Shown: positions 51,927 to 62,589 of the stretch, in pieces | How the letters are laid out: every line of letters starts with the position of its first letter | Position numbering within the stretch: the first letter of the stretch is position 1 | From: Streptomyces sp. Ru62 | GTDB taxonomy: Bacteria > Actinomycetota > Actinomycetes > Streptomycetales > Streptomycetaceae | Direction of reading: 5' to 3' | Length of the DNA stretch: 64,000 bases | NCBI RefSeq assembly: GCF_002920615.1 | Contig: NZ_PQSU01000018.1 | Location: forward strand, 124,001 to 188,000 | Notes under the pieces: model-generated | The model's database searches: none | What the model was told of the DNA's origin: nothing | What the model saw: only the letters and a program-made list of their open reading frames with translations | Translations under genes and position numbers: made by a program

Positions 51927-52012
51927 GGCTCGGTGATCTTCAGGGCCGGAGCGCAGGGCGCGGGACGGACGCGGGCGCGGGGTGCTCGGCGCGCTCGCGC
52001 GGAGGACGCGCG

Positions 52013-53439
<1,427 letters not shown>

Positions 53440-53443
<4 letters not shown>

Positions 53444-54843
53444 CCGTCACCGCGGCCGGGCCGCTGCCCACGACGCCGTACGACGTGGCGGTCGTCGGCG
53501 CCGGTGTCGTCGGCTGCGCCATCGCCCGCGAACTCGCCCGCCGGCCCCGGCTGCGCGTCGCCCTGGTCGAGGCCCAGGACGACGTGGGCCAGGGCACCTC
53601 CAAGGCCAACACCGCCATCCTGCACACCGGGTTCGACGCGACCCCCGGCACCCTGGAGGCCCGCCTGGTCCGCGAGGGGTACGCCCGCCTCGGCGCCTAC
53701 GCCGCCGAGACCGGCATCCCCGTCGAGCGGGTCGGCGCGCTGCTGGTCGCCTGGGACGAGGAACAGCTCGCCGCGCTGCCCCGGCTGGCCGGGAAGGCCG
53801 AGCGCAACGCGTACCACGACACCACCCTGCTGGGCCCCGAGGAGCTGTACGCCCGCGAACCCCACCTCGGTCCCGGCGCGCTCGGCGCCCTGCACGTCCC
53901 CGGCGAGAGCATCATCTGTCCCTGGACGACGACCCTGGCCTACGCCACCCAGGCGGTCCGCGCCGGCGTCGATCTGCACCTCGACACCGCCGTGAGCGAG
54001 GTGAGTTCCCCGGACGGACACCTGCTGACCACCAGCCGGGGCACCCTGCGCGCCCGCCACCTGGTGAACGCGGCCGGACTGCACGCCGACACCCTGGACC
54101 GCGCGCTCGGCCACGAGGACTTCACCGTCACCCCGCGCCGCGGCCAGCTCCTGGTCCACGACAAGCTCGCCCGCCCCCTCGTCCGGCACATCCTCCTCCC
54201 CGTGCCGACCGCCCTCGGCAAGGGAGTCCTGGTCGCCCCCACCGTCCACGGCAACGTCCTGCTCGGCCCCACCGCCGAGGACCTGCGCGACAAACGGGCC
54301 ACCGGATCCACCGCCGACGGGCTGGCCGCGCTGCGGGACAAGGGCCGCCGCGTCCTGCCCGCCCTGCTGGAGGAGGAGGTCACCGCCGTCTACGCCGGGC
54401 TGCGCGCGGCCACCGGGCACGAGGACTACCGCATCACCGCGCACCCCGGGCAGGCGTACGTCACCGTCGGCGGCATCCGCTCCACCGGCCTGACGGCGTC
54501 CCTGGCCATCGCCGCCCACGTCGTGGGCCTGCTGGCCGACGGCGGCCTCGACCTCGGCCCGGTGCGGGAGCCGGAGCCGGTGACCATGCCCAACCTCGGC
54601 GAGGCCTTCCCCCGCCCCTACCAGCGGCCCGACCTCATCGCCGCCGACCCCGAGTACGGCACCCTCGTCTGCCACTGCGAGCGCGTCTCCCGCGGCGAGA
54701 TCCGCGACGCCCTCGCCAGCACCGTCCCGCCCCGCAGCCTGGAGGGCCTGCGCCGCCGCACCCGCGCCCGGGCCGGCCGCTGCCAGGGGTTCTACTGCGG
54801 GGCGGCGGTACGGGAGCTGTTCGAGCGGGGGGCGAGGCCATGA
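53440..54843 (+). CDS. FAD-dependent glycerol-3-phosphate dehydrogenase-like protein with BFD-type domain (GlpA-like)
   Basis: 467 residues from GTG 53440, overlapping the kinase stop. FAD fingerprint VAVVGAGVVGCAIARELARR (~16-35), then GTSKANTAILHTGFDATPGT and RRGQLLVHDKLARPLV of the GlpA/LhgO group. The C-terminal BFD-like [2Fe-2S] site is LVCHCERVSRGEI (~406) with CQGFYCG near 447, four cysteines in all, as in anaerobic GlpA. It should oxidise glycerol 3-phosphate or a related polyol phosphate and pass electrons to the membrane with the next gene product. Confidence 0.87.
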
Positions 54844-56084
54844 CGGTCCCCCGTCGGCCGGACGTCATGACCCCGCGTCACGTGGACGTCCTCGTCGTCG
54901 GTGCCGGTCCCGCCGGGCTCGCCGCCGCCGCGCGGCTGGCCGCCGCCGGCGCCGGGCACGTGGAGGTGCTGGAGCGGGAGGCGCGGCCCGGCGGAGTGCC
55001 CCGGACGTGCGCGCACGGCGGCTTCGGCACCTGGACGCACCCGCTGACCGGCCCCGGGTACGCCCGCCTGCTCACGGAGGCCGCCGAGCGCGCGGGCGCC
55101 ACCGTCCGGACCGGCGTGACGGCGCTGGACTGGGCGCCGACGGGACCCGTGCTCACCACCGTCGGCCCCGGTGGCCCGGAGACCGTCACGGCACGGGCGG
55201 TCGTCCTCGCCACCGGCGCCCGCGAACGCCCGCGCCCCGCCCGGCTGGTGCCCGGCACCCGCCCCGCCGGCGTCTACACCACCGGCGAACTCCAGCAGGC
55301 CGTCCATCTGTTCGGGCAGCACATCGGCACCCGCGCGGTCGTCGTCGGCGCGACGGACGTCTCCTACGCGGCGGCGGACACCGTCCGCGCGGGCGGCGCC
55401 GAGGTCGTCGCCCTCGTCACGGAACACCCGCGCGCCCAGACCGCCCGCGCCCGGGCGGCCCGGCTGCGCCACGGCGTCCCGCTGCTGACCGACACCACCG
55501 TCACCGAACTCCTCGGCCACGGACGGCTGTCCGGCGTCCGCGTCCGCCACCGGGACGGCCGTACGGCCATCCTCCCGTGTGACACCGTGGTCTTCACCGG
55601 CGATTTCGTCCCCGACCACGAACTGGCCCGGCGCGGCGGCCTCGCCCTCGACCCCGGCACCCGCGGCCCCGCCGTCGCCGGCTCCCTGCACACCTCGCGC
55701 CCCGGTGTCTTCGCGGCCGGCAACGTCCTGCACGCCGTGGAACCCGCCGGCACCGCGGCCCGCGAGGGCGCCCGGGCGGCCGGTGCGGTGCTGGACTTCC
55801 TCGCGGGCGCGCCCTGGCCGGCCCCCGGCGTACCCGTGACCGTCGAGCCGCCGCTGCGCTGGATCGCCCCGAACCGCGTCGCCCCGGCCGCCCCGCCCGT
55901 CCCCCACGTCCTGCGCACCGGCGTCCCGCTGCACCGCCCGGTCCTGTACGTCCGCCAGGACGGCCGTCTCCTGCACCACGAGCGCCTGCGCACCGCCCTG
56001 CCCGACCGCACCCTGACCCTCACCGCCCGCTGGCACGGCCGCGTCGACCCCGGGGGCGGGGAGGTACGGGTGAGCACCGGCTGA
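54840..56084 (+). CDS. FAD-dependent pyridine-nucleotide-disulfide-type oxidoreductase, partner of the GlpA-like protein
   Basis: 414 residues; ATG 54840 overlaps the previous stop. The FAD motif VLVVGAGPAGLAAAARLAAA (~18-37), the ATG motif VVLATGARERPRPARL (~120) and GVFAAGNVLHAVEPAG (~295) define a two-dinucleotide-fold oxidoreductase. CAHGGFGTWTH near 57 holds the only early Cys and there is no CxxxxC redox pair. In position it replaces GlpB of the anaerobic dehydrogenase. It may relay electrons from the GlpA-like protein to NAD or quinone. Similar A-B pairs occur next to FGGY kinases in actinobacteria. Confidence 0.85.
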   Translation: MTVPRRPDVMTPRHVDVLVVGAGPAGLAAAARLAAAGAGHVEVLEREARPGGVPRTCAHGGFGTWTHPLTGPGYARLLTEAAERAGATVRTGVTALDWAPTGPVLTTVGPGGPETVTARAVVLATGARERPRPARLVPGTRPAGVYTTGELQQAVHLFGQHIGTRAVVVGATDVSYAAADTVRAGGAEVVALVTEHPRAQTARARAARLRHGVPLLTDTTVTELLGHGRLSGVRVRHRDGRTAILPCDTVVFTGDFVPDHELARRGGLALDPGTRGPAVAGSLHTSRPGVFAAGNVLHAVEPAGTAAREGARAAGAVLDFLAGAPWPAPGVPVTVEPPLRWIAPNRVAPAAPPVPHVLRTGVPLHRPVLYVRQDGRLLHHERLRTALPDRTLTLTARWHGRVDPGGGEVRVSTG

Positions 56085-56111
56085 GCGCGGGTCCGCGGCG
56101 GGAGCTGCTGT

Positions 56112-56876
56112 TCAGGAGTCCGCGAACGACCCGTGCCGCCCGGCACCCGACGCGAACCGGGCGGCGCCCTCCACGCCCTCGGCCAGCACCCCCGTGCCCC
56201 ACCGGAGTTCACCGCGCAGCGCCGTCTCCTCGTCCTGCCCCTCCTGGTCCAGGACCGACGCCCGGTCACCGCGCAGGCAGGCCTGCGGGAAGCGGGCGAT
56301 CCGTGCCGCCAGCGCCTCCGCCTCGGCACGCGCCCGCCCGGTGGGGACCAGCCGGTTCGCCAGGCCCATCTCGTACGCCTCGCGGGCCGGGACCGGCCGG
56401 CCGGTGAGGATCATGTCCAGGGCCCGGCCGGTGCCGATCAGCCGGGGCAGCCGTACCGTGCCGCCGTCGATCAGGGGCACGCCCCAGCGGCGGCAGAACA
56501 CCCCGAACACCGCGTCCTCCTCGGCGACCCGCAGATCGCACCACAGGGCGAGTTCGAGGCCGCCCGCGACCGCGTGCCCGGCCACCGCCGCGATCACCGG
56601 CTTGGACAGCCGCATCCGCGTCGGCCCCATCGGCCCGTCGCCGTCCTCCGCCACCCGGTTGCCGCGCTCCGTGCCGATCGCCTTCAGGTCCGCGCCGGCG
56701 CAGAAGGTGCCGCCCTCGCCCCACAGCACCGCCACCCGGGCGCTGTCGTCCGCCTCGAACGCCCGGAAGGCGGCGGCCAGTTCCGCGGCCGTCGGGCCGT
56801 CCACCGCGTTGCGCGCCTCCGGCCGGGACAGCACGACCGTGGTGACGTACTCCTCGCGTTCGACGCGGACCGGCAC
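56112..56876 (-). CDS. Enoyl-CoA hydratase/isomerase (crotonase) family protein
   Basis: 254 residues from GTG 56876, eight bases after AAGGAGA. Crotonase features: VVLSRPEARNAVDGPTAAEL (~15-34), oxyanion-hole segment GGTFCAGADLKAIGTERG (~55-72), the second oxyanion loop AGHAVAGGLELALWCDLRVA (~99-118), and FCRRWGVPLIDGGTVRLPRL (~128), where acidic residues are positioned for catalysis. It acts in the cytosol on an enoyl- or acyl-CoA, perhaps in fatty acid or aromatic degradation. No thiolase or ligase is adjacent, so the pathway is unknown. Confidence 0.88.
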   Translation of the reverse strand: MPVRVEREEYVTTVVLSRPEARNAVDGPTAAELAAAFRAFEADDSARVAVLWGEGGTFCAGADLKAIGTERGNRVAEDGDGPMGPTRMRLSKPVIAAVAGHAVAGGLELALWCDLRVAEEDAVFGVFCRRWGVPLIDGGTVRLPRLIGTGRALDMILTGRPVPAREAYEMGLANRLVPTGRARAEAEALAARIARFPQACLRGDRASVLDQEGQDEETALRGELRWGTGVLAEGVEGAARFASGAGRHGSFADS

Positions 56877-56920
56877 GGCGGTTCTCCTTCTCCGGGGACG
56901 GCTCGAAGGGCCACTGTGCC

Positions 56921-57886
56921 TCAGATGACCTTCAGCCGCACCAGCGCGCCCAGCGTCAGCGCCCCCGGCACCAGCGGCAGCCACACGGTGATGATCCGGT
57001 AGGCCAGCACCACCGCCGTGGCCACCGCGGCCGGGCCGCCCACCGCGACCAGGGCCACGACCAGCGCCGCCTCCACGGACCCCAGCCCGCCGGGCGTGGG
57101 CACCAGGGCCACCGCGACCGTCGCGGCGAGGTAGGCCAGCACCATGTGCGCGGGCGGCACCGGCAGCCGCAGCGCCTGCCCGACGGCCGCGAGTCCGGCC
57201 GCCTGGAGCGCGGGGAAGGCCAGCGAGCCGCCCCACAGCGCCAGTGCGCGGGCCGGCCGGGTGTGCACCGACCGGGCCTCGTCCAGGGCGTCCCGCGCGA
57301 ACGCGGACACGCGCGTGCGCAGCGGCCGTACGAGCGCCGCCCCGGCCCCCGCCACGACCGGCAGGCCCACCACGCCCAGCAGCAGCGGCAGCGCCGAGCC
57401 GTCCGGCAGCAGGGGGCCGAGCCGCAGCGCGTCCGGGAACGCGATCAGCAGCGCGGCCAGCAACCCGAGCCGGCCCACGCACTCCGCCAGCAGGTACAGG
57501 GCGAGCGCGGCGGAGGAACGCGCCGGCGGCACCCCGCACACGGTCATGAAGCGCAGGTTCACGGCGCCCGCGCCGAGCCCGGTCGGCAGCAGGTGGTTGG
57601 CCGCTGCCGCCGCGAACTGGGTGGCCAGCAGCCGCCCCTTCGGCAGCGGCTGGAGCACCGCGCCCTGCCGGGTGACGGCGGCGGCGACCCAGGTCAGGCA
57701 GGTCGCCGTGACCGCCGCGAGCAGCCACGGCCAGGAGGCGGTGCGCAGGTGGGCGAAGCCCTCGGCGAGGACCGAGCGGTGCCGTACGGCGGCCACGGCG
57801 ACGAGCACGAGCGGCACCAGGCACAGCACCTGGCGCACGGGGAGGCGTCGGGGCGGGCGCCGACGGGGGAGGGGGACGGCAGTCAC
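56921..57886 (-). CDS. Lysylphosphatidylglycerol synthase-type transmembrane protein (UPF0104)
   Basis: 321 residues from GTG 57886, with about eight membrane helices after an Arg/Pro-rich N-terminus. The family motif AAAAANHLLPTGLGAGAVNL, then RFMTVCGVP (~90-118), and VAVALVPTPGGLGSVEAALV (~270) correspond to the flippase half of MprF-like proteins; no synthase domain is present. It probably moves a lipid or polyprenyl-linked molecule across the membrane. It is divergent from the ABC exporter at 57977 across 90 bp containing a MerR-type promoter. Confidence 0.83.
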   Translation of the reverse strand: MTAVPLPRRRPPRRLPVRQVLCLVPLVLVAVAAVRHRSVLAEGFAHLRTASWPWLLAAVTATCLTWVAAAVTRQGAVLQPLPKGRLLATQFAAAAANHLLPTGLGAGAVNLRFMTVCGVPPARSSAALALYLLAECVGRLGLLAALLIAFPDALRLGPLLPDGSALPLLLGVVGLPVVAGAGAALVRPLRTRVSAFARDALDEARSVHTRPARALALWGGSLAFPALQAAGLAAVGQALRLPVPPAHMVLAYLAATVAVALVPTPGGLGSVEAALVVALVAVGGPAAVATAVVLAYRIITVWLPLVPGALTLGALVRLKVI

Positions 57887-57938
57887 GTCGGAACAGGTTC
57901 TCCGGGGCGTCCCAACAGCGGGTGAACCGTCGCGGACA

Positions 57939-57969
57939 TTGACCTCAACGAACCTTGAGGTTCTACGGT
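57939..57969 (+). promoter_or_regulatory. MerR-type promoter of the ABC exporter, leaderless
   Basis: TTGACC (57939-57944), a 19-bp spacer and TACGGT (57964-57969). Inverted arms ACCTCAA and TTGAGGT overlap the -35 and lie in the spacer. Seven bases separate the -10 from the ATG at 57977, so the transcript should start at the codon itself. The same layout occurs at 11212-11242. Confidence 0.75.
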
Positions 57970-57976
57970 CTCTTCC

Positions 57977-59914
57977 ATGAGCATGGAGACCACAGCCTGG
58001 ACGCAGCTGCACAGCGTGATGAACGCGCAGTCCGAGCGTCGCCCGTTCGCCCGCGCCACCCTGCGCCGCATCGCCGCCTTCGCCCGCCCGCACCGCGCCG
58101 GCATCGTCCGGTTCGTGCTGCTCGGGGTGGTGACCGCCCTGCTCGCCGTCGCGACCCCCGTGCTCGCCGGCCGCGTCGTCGACGCGATCGTGGCGGGGCA
58201 CGACTCCGGCACGGTGGTCCGGCTCTCCCTGCTCATCGCGCTCGTGGCGCTCGCGGAGGCGGGGCTCGGCATCCTCGGCCGCCGCCTGTCGGCGACGCTC
58301 GGGGAGGGACTCATCCTCGACCTCAGAACGGCTGTGTTCGATCATGTGCAGCGCATGCCCGTCGCGTTCTTCACACGTACGCGTACGGGCGCGCTGGTCA
58401 GCCGTCTCAACAACGACGTGATCGGCGCCCAGCGGGCCTTCGCCAACACCCTCTCCGGCGTCGTCAGCAACCTGGTCACCCTGGTGCTCACGCTCGCCGT
58501 GATGCTCACCCTGTCCTGGCAGATCACCCTGCTCGCGCTGGTCCTGCTGCCGGTCTTCGTGCTGCCCGCCCGCCGCATGGGCAGCCGGATGGCCCGCATG
58601 CAGCGCGAGGCCGCGGCACTGAACGCGGCCATGGGCACCCGGATGACCGAGCGGTTCTCCGCCCCCGGCGCCACCCTGGTCAAGCTGTTCGGACGCCCGG
58701 AGGAGGAGTCGGCGGAGTTCTCGGCGCGGGCCGCCCAGGTCCGGGACATCGGCGTCCGTACGGCGACGGCCCAGTCCGTCTTCATCACCTCCCTCACCCT
58801 GGTCTCCGCCCTCGCGCTGGCCCTCGTCTACGGCCTCGGCGGCTGGTTCGCGCTGCGCGGCACCCTGGAGCCCGGCGCCGTCGTCTCCCTCGCCCTGCTG
58901 CTGACCCGCCTGTACGCCCCGCTGACCGCGCTCGCCGGGGCCCGGGTCGAGGTGATGAGCGCGATCGTCAGCTTCGAGCGGGTCTTCGAGGTGCTCGACC
59001 TCAAGCCGCTCATCACCGAGAAGGCGGACGCCCGCGAGGTCCCCGACGGCCCGGTCGCCGTCGAGTTCGACGACGTCCGCTTCTCCTACCCCGCCGCCGA
59101 CCAGGTCTCCCTCGCCTCCCTGGAGGAGGTCGCCGCGCTCGACACCCGCGGCGGCACCGAGGTGCTGCGCGGCATCTCCTTCCGCGCCGAACCCGGCCGG
59201 ACCGTCGCCCTCGTCGGCTCCTCCGGCGCCGGCAAGTCGACCATCGCCCAGCTCCTGCCGCGCCTGTACGACGTCGACGCGGGCGCGGTCCGCATCGGCG
59301 GGGTCGACGTCCGCGACCTCACCTTCGCCTCCCTGCGGGCCACGCTCGGCATGGTCACCCAGGACGGCCACCTCTTCCACGACACCGTCCGCGCCAACCT
59401 GCTGCTGGCCCGCCCCGACGCGGGGGACGACGAGCTGTGGGACGCCCTCGGCCGCGCCCGCCTCGCCGACGTCGTCCGGTCCCTGCCCGAGGGTCTGGAC
59501 ACCGTCGTCGGTGAGCGCGGTTACCGGCTCTCCGGCGGCGAACGCCAGCGCATGACCATCGCCCGGCTGCTGCTCGCCCGCCAGCGCGTGGTCATCCTGG
59601 ACGAGGCCACCGCCCACCTGGACAACACCTCCGAGGCGGCCGTCCAGGAGGCGCTCACCGAGGCCCTGGAGGGCCGCACCGCCGTGGTCATCGCCCACCG
59701 CCTCTCCACGGTCCGCGCCGCCGACCAGATCCTGGTCGTGGAGTCCGGCCGGATCGTGGAACGCGGCACGCACGAGGAACTGCTGGCGGCACAGGGCCGG
59801 TACGCCGAGCTGTACCGCACGCAGTTCGCGGGGCGCGGCGAGCCGGCGGAGGCGACGGCGCCGGGGGCGGTCGCGCCGGGGGCCGTGGAGGCCGGGGTGC
59901 CGACGGTGGGGTGA
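57977..59914 (+). CDS. ABC exporter, fused permease and ATPase (MsbA/LmrA-like half transporter)
   Basis: 645 residues. Six membrane helices occupy ~40-320, with MPVAFFTRTRTGALVSRLNN at the first coupling region. The ATPase (~360-620) has Walker A ALVGSSGAGKSTI, Q-loop GMVTQDGHLF, signature YRLSGGERQRMTIARLL, Walker B RVVILDEATAHLD and switch VIAHRLSTV. It works as a homodimer exporting lipophilic drugs, lipids or peptides. The ATG at 57977 coincides with the expected transcription start. A MerR-type regulator, absent next door, probably induces it; the MerR gene at 10752 uses a similar operator. The C-terminal 25 residues are a low-complexity Ala/Gly/Val tail. Confidence 0.92.
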   Translation: MSMETTAWTQLHSVMNAQSERRPFARATLRRIAAFARPHRAGIVRFVLLGVVTALLAVATPVLAGRVVDAIVAGHDSGTVVRLSLLIALVALAEAGLGILGRRLSATLGEGLILDLRTAVFDHVQRMPVAFFTRTRTGALVSRLNNDVIGAQRAFANTLSGVVSNLVTLVLTLAVMLTLSWQITLLALVLLPVFVLPARRMGSRMARMQREAAALNAAMGTRMTERFSAPGATLVKLFGRPEEESAEFSARAAQVRDIGVRTATAQSVFITSLTLVSALALALVYGLGGWFALRGTLEPGAVVSLALLLTRLYAPLTALAGARVEVMSAIVSFERVFEVLDLKPLITEKADAREVPDGPVAVEFDDVRFSYPAADQVSLASLEEVAALDTRGGTEVLRGISFRAEPGRTVALVGSSGAGKSTIAQLLPRLYDVDAGAVRIGGVDVRDLTFASLRATLGMVTQDGHLFHDTVRANLLLARPDAGDDELWDALGRARLADVVRSLPEGLDTVVGERGYRLSGGERQRMTIARLLLARQRVVILDEATAHLDNTSEAAVQEALTEALEGRTAVVIAHRLSTVRAADQILVVESGRIVERGTHEELLAAQGRYAELYRTQFAGRGEPAEATAPGAVAPGAVEAGVPTVG

Positions 59915-60232
59915 GGTCCGCCGGTCACCCCCCTGGCGCCCCCGCCGCCGAGCTGTCACCCGTCCGTCGGGGGCGGCTGTGCCGAGGCGCGCAGCAGCAG
60001 GTCACGCAGTGACATGGCGGTGTCCGCCGCCTCGGTGGGGTGAGGACGACCTGGTCGGCGGTGGTCGCACGGCTGACTCGGCGTCGGGTCGACGCCGTGC
60101 CGTGCGAGACCTCGCGGATGACCGGACACGAGGCCCGCGCCCTGTCGGCCGCCCTCCGGGAGACGGTCGACGCACCGGCAGCACTGACCGGCGCCTGACC
60201 GCGCGGACCGCCCCGCACCGGCGCCGCGCCTC
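59915..60232. other. Gap without a convincing gene, possible gene remnants
   Basis: 318 bp between the exporter and the HEAT-repeat gene. A minus-strand frame at 59956-60015 gives MSLRDLLLRASAQPPPTDG, and a plus-strand frame ending near 60198 contains MTGHEARALSAALRETVDAP. Neither has a good ribosome site or recognisable family. They may be remnants of decayed genes. Confidence 0.5.
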
Positions 60233-62479
60233 CTACTCCGCACACCCCTCGGTGAGCAGCGCGTCGACGGCGTCCCGGATCTCCTCGTCCTGGACGAAGC
60301 CCCGCCAGCCGCCGGAGCCGCGCAGCCGCTCGTCGCGGTCCGGCACCCCGCGCAGCAGGTCGGCGGCCGGCCGGGCGGCGGGGCCGATCCGGGCCAGGTG
60401 CCGTACCGCGGGGAGCATGACCGGCAGATACGCGCCCTCGGCCAGGCCCCGAACGGCCGAGGTCAGTACCGGGACCGTGTGCGCGGTGTCGCCGGTCGCG
60501 GCCCACAGGGCGTGGGCGGCCTCGACGCGGACCCAGGGGTCGCGGTCGGCGGTCAGCGCGCGGAGCCGGTCCGCCCAGGGAGCGGCGTGCGGGCCGAGAC
60601 CGGCCAGTCGGCGCAGGGCGGGGTGCGGGAGGTGCCCTGTGGCGGGGGGCCCGAGCCGTTCCAGGAACGGGCCGGGTTCGCCGGTGACCTTCCAGTACGC
60701 CCAGGCCGCGAGGTCCGCGTCCGCGCCGTCGCCGGCGGACCGGGCCGCCAGCGGTTCCCTCGCCGGGGAGCCGGCCCTGCCGACGCCCGCCAGGGCCGTC
60801 GCGGCCGCCGTCCAGGTCCGGTCGTCCGCCAGGAGGCCGAGCAGGTGCGGCACCGCCGCCTCCGCCACCGGCCCCCACGCGGCGACGACCCGGCAGAGCC
60901 GGCGCAGCAGTCGGGGGTCCGTCGCGGTGTCCAGTCTCTCGCGGAGCGCCGGCAGCAACTCCTCGGCGTGGTCCGCCACAAGCGCCAGGACCTCGTCCGG
61001 CGCCGGCAGCACCACGATGTGCCGGTCCTCGGCGGGGAAGTACGCGGAGGCCGACTCGAAGCCGGACCTCTGGCCGGCCAGGAGCCCGGTCAGGCCCGGC
61101 ACGCAGCGCGGGTCGTTCATCCGGGCCAGCGCCCACACGGCGGCCTCGGCGACGGTCTCGCGCCCCCGGGTGGACCGCGTGCCGGTGTCGCGGAGCAGCG
61201 CGGCCACCTCCTCCGCGTGGGCGGTGGCGGCCGGGCCGAGACAGGCGAGCAGTTCGACCGCCCGGTACCGGACCTCCGGAGAGGGGTCGTCCAGCCGTGC
61301 GGCGACGGCCGACAGCAGCACGGGGGCCGGGGAGCGCCGGCGGGCCAGCTGCGCGCCGGCCTGGGCCAGGGCGCCGATCCGCTGTTCGTCGTCGGGATGG
61401 TCCGCGAGCAGTCCGCGGGTGAAGTCGCAGGACGCTCCGGTGAAGAGCCCGGCGGTCCAGTGGTGGACGCCCTGCACCCCGGCCTGCACCGTGCTGCTGT
61501 GGCGCCAGAGCGCGACACCGGGATCCCGTACCGCGTGCAGCAGCAGGTCCAGCCGGCGCACGGGCAGCCCCGGATCGGCCGGCGCGAGGGCGTGCACCGC
61601 GGCCAGCCGGAGCTGGGCCTCGGGGGCGTCGAGCAAGTCGCGCAGGAGGCGGCGGGCCTGGTCGGCGTGGGCCCCGGCCGGTTCCCGCAGGGCCGCCCGG
61701 CCGAGGGCGAGGACGAGATCCAGCCGGGTCACCGGATCGTCCTCCGCCCGCCAGCGGCGCAGCAGCGCGGGCAGGGTCAGCTCACCGGGGCTGGTGCAGG
61801 ACCCCACCACGTCCGCGGCGGCGCGCCGGATCACGGGGTCGGGATCGTCCAGCAGGGCGAGTACGCCGGGGAGCGCCGCCTCCCATGCCGGCGGCCAGCC
61901 GGGGTCCAGGAACCGGTCGGCGACCCGCCCGGCCTCGTGCGCCAGCATGGCCATCAGTTCCAGCAGGCCGCGCCGGCTCGGCACGTCGGGCCGGGCGGCC
62001 AGGCCGAGCAGGAACGGCAGCGCGGCCGGGCCGGCCGGGCAGATCCAGCCGCCCTGGTGGAAGAGCAGGTTGAGCAGGTCGGACGCCGCGTCCCCGGCGT
62101 CGTCCGGGTCCGGCCCGGCACACCGCCGCAACAGATCCGGCACATCGACGGCGGACCCGTAGTTGTGCTCCAACCCGGCCCAGTCCACGGCCTCCAGCGC
62201 GGCACGGTCCGGAGCGTCCGGCGCAGCCCGGTCCACGGCGTGTGGCGCTGTTCGGTCCATGGCGTCCGGCGTGGTGCGGTGTGCGGTGTCTGGCGGGGTG
62301 TGGTGCGGGGTCTTCGGTGTGGTGCGGTCGGTGGTCCCTGGCGCGGCGCGGTCCGGGGCGTGTGGCGCCGCCCGGTCCACGGCCCCCGGCACCGCCCGAC
62401 CCACAGCCGGCCCCGCCCGGCCCACGGCCTCCGACGCCGCCCGGTCCAAGCCATCCCCAGCCTGCGGTTCCTCCCCCAC
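60233..62479 (-). CDS. HEAT-repeat protein with octapeptide-repeat N-terminus
   Basis: 748 residues from GTG 62479. Residues 12-98 are a run of DRAAPxxx-like octapeptides. The conserved part starts at DWAGLEHNYGSAVDVPDLLR (~99) and continues as HEAT/armadillo-type helical repeats to the end (e.g. LALLDDPDPVIRRAAADVVG; ARLDDPSPEVRYRAVELLAC; ALTADRDPWVRVEAAHALWA). Such solenoids bind proteins or nucleic acids; no enzyme domain is seen. TAGGGT ends seven bases before this GTG, supporting a leaderless start; the frame is open to 62659. The function is unknown. Confidence 0.8.
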   Translation of the reverse strand: MGEEPQAGDGLDRAASEAVGRAGPAVGRAVPGAVDRAAPHAPDRAAPGTTDRTTPKTPHHTPPDTAHRTTPDAMDRTAPHAVDRAAPDAPDRAALEAVDWAGLEHNYGSAVDVPDLLRRCAGPDPDDAGDAASDLLNLLFHQGGWICPAGPAALPFLLGLAARPDVPSRRGLLELMAMLAHEAGRVADRFLDPGWPPAWEAALPGVLALLDDPDPVIRRAAADVVGSCTSPGELTLPALLRRWRAEDDPVTRLDLVLALGRAALREPAGAHADQARRLLRDLLDAPEAQLRLAAVHALAPADPGLPVRRLDLLLHAVRDPGVALWRHSSTVQAGVQGVHHWTAGLFTGASCDFTRGLLADHPDDEQRIGALAQAGAQLARRRSPAPVLLSAVAARLDDPSPEVRYRAVELLACLGPAATAHAEEVAALLRDTGTRSTRGRETVAEAAVWALARMNDPRCVPGLTGLLAGQRSGFESASAYFPAEDRHIVVLPAPDEVLALVADHAEELLPALRERLDTATDPRLLRRLCRVVAAWGPVAEAAVPHLLGLLADDRTWTAAATALAGVGRAGSPAREPLAARSAGDGADADLAAWAYWKVTGEPGPFLERLGPPATGHLPHPALRRLAGLGPHAAPWADRLRALTADRDPWVRVEAAHALWAATGDTAHTVPVLTSAVRGLAEGAYLPVMLPAVRHLARIGPAARPAADLLRGVPDRDERLRGSGGWRGFVQDEEIRDAVDALLTEGCAE
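62175..62459. repeat. 24-bp tandem repeat encoding an octapeptide array
   Basis: Eleven or twelve units; the first nine or so keep strict 24-bp spacing from 62199, with one 21-bp unit near 62391. It is coding on the minus strand and gives DRAAPHAP-, DRAAPGTT-, DRTTPKTP-like octads. The final octad DRAALEAV runs directly into the conserved DWAGLEH of the HEAT protein. Confidence 0.85.
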
Positions 62480-62486
62480 GCGCCCG

Positions 62487-62492
62487 ACCCTA
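62487..62492 (-). promoter_or_regulatory. -10 hexamer TAGGGT of the HEAT-repeat gene
   Basis: TAGGGT on the minus strand, seven bases before GTG 62479, the same spacing as in the two MerR-type leaderless promoters of this window. No good -35 is seen. Confidence 0.45.
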
Positions 62493-62545
62493 CCGGCACC
62501 GGGCGGCGCCCCCCGGTGTCCGGTCGGGGTTTCCCGTTCCGCCTC

Positions 62546-62574
62546 TTGACGCCAGTGGTCCGGACCTTTAGTTT
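62546..62574 (+). promoter_or_regulatory. Promoter of the secreted lectin protein
   Basis: TTGACG (62546-62551), a 17-bp spacer and TAGTTT (62569-62574), a good housekeeping-type promoter. The start point near 62581 leaves an ~87-nt leader before ATG 62668. Confidence 0.7.
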
Positions 62575-62589
62575 CACGCCTTAAACAAA
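62568..62589. promoter_or_regulatory. Interrupted inverted repeat over the -10 (TTAGTTT...AAACAAA)
   Basis: Arms TTAGTTT and AAACAAA with one mismatch around an 8-bp centre, covering the -10 and start point. A repressor bound here would block transcription. ROK or LacI sugar regulators often bind such sites ahead of polysaccharide-active secreted proteins. Confidence 0.45.

Noticed and set aside
60002..60243. Small genes between the ABC exporter and HEAT gene
   Set aside because: Frames are short, lack ribosome sites and match no family I recognise; recorded only as possible remnants.
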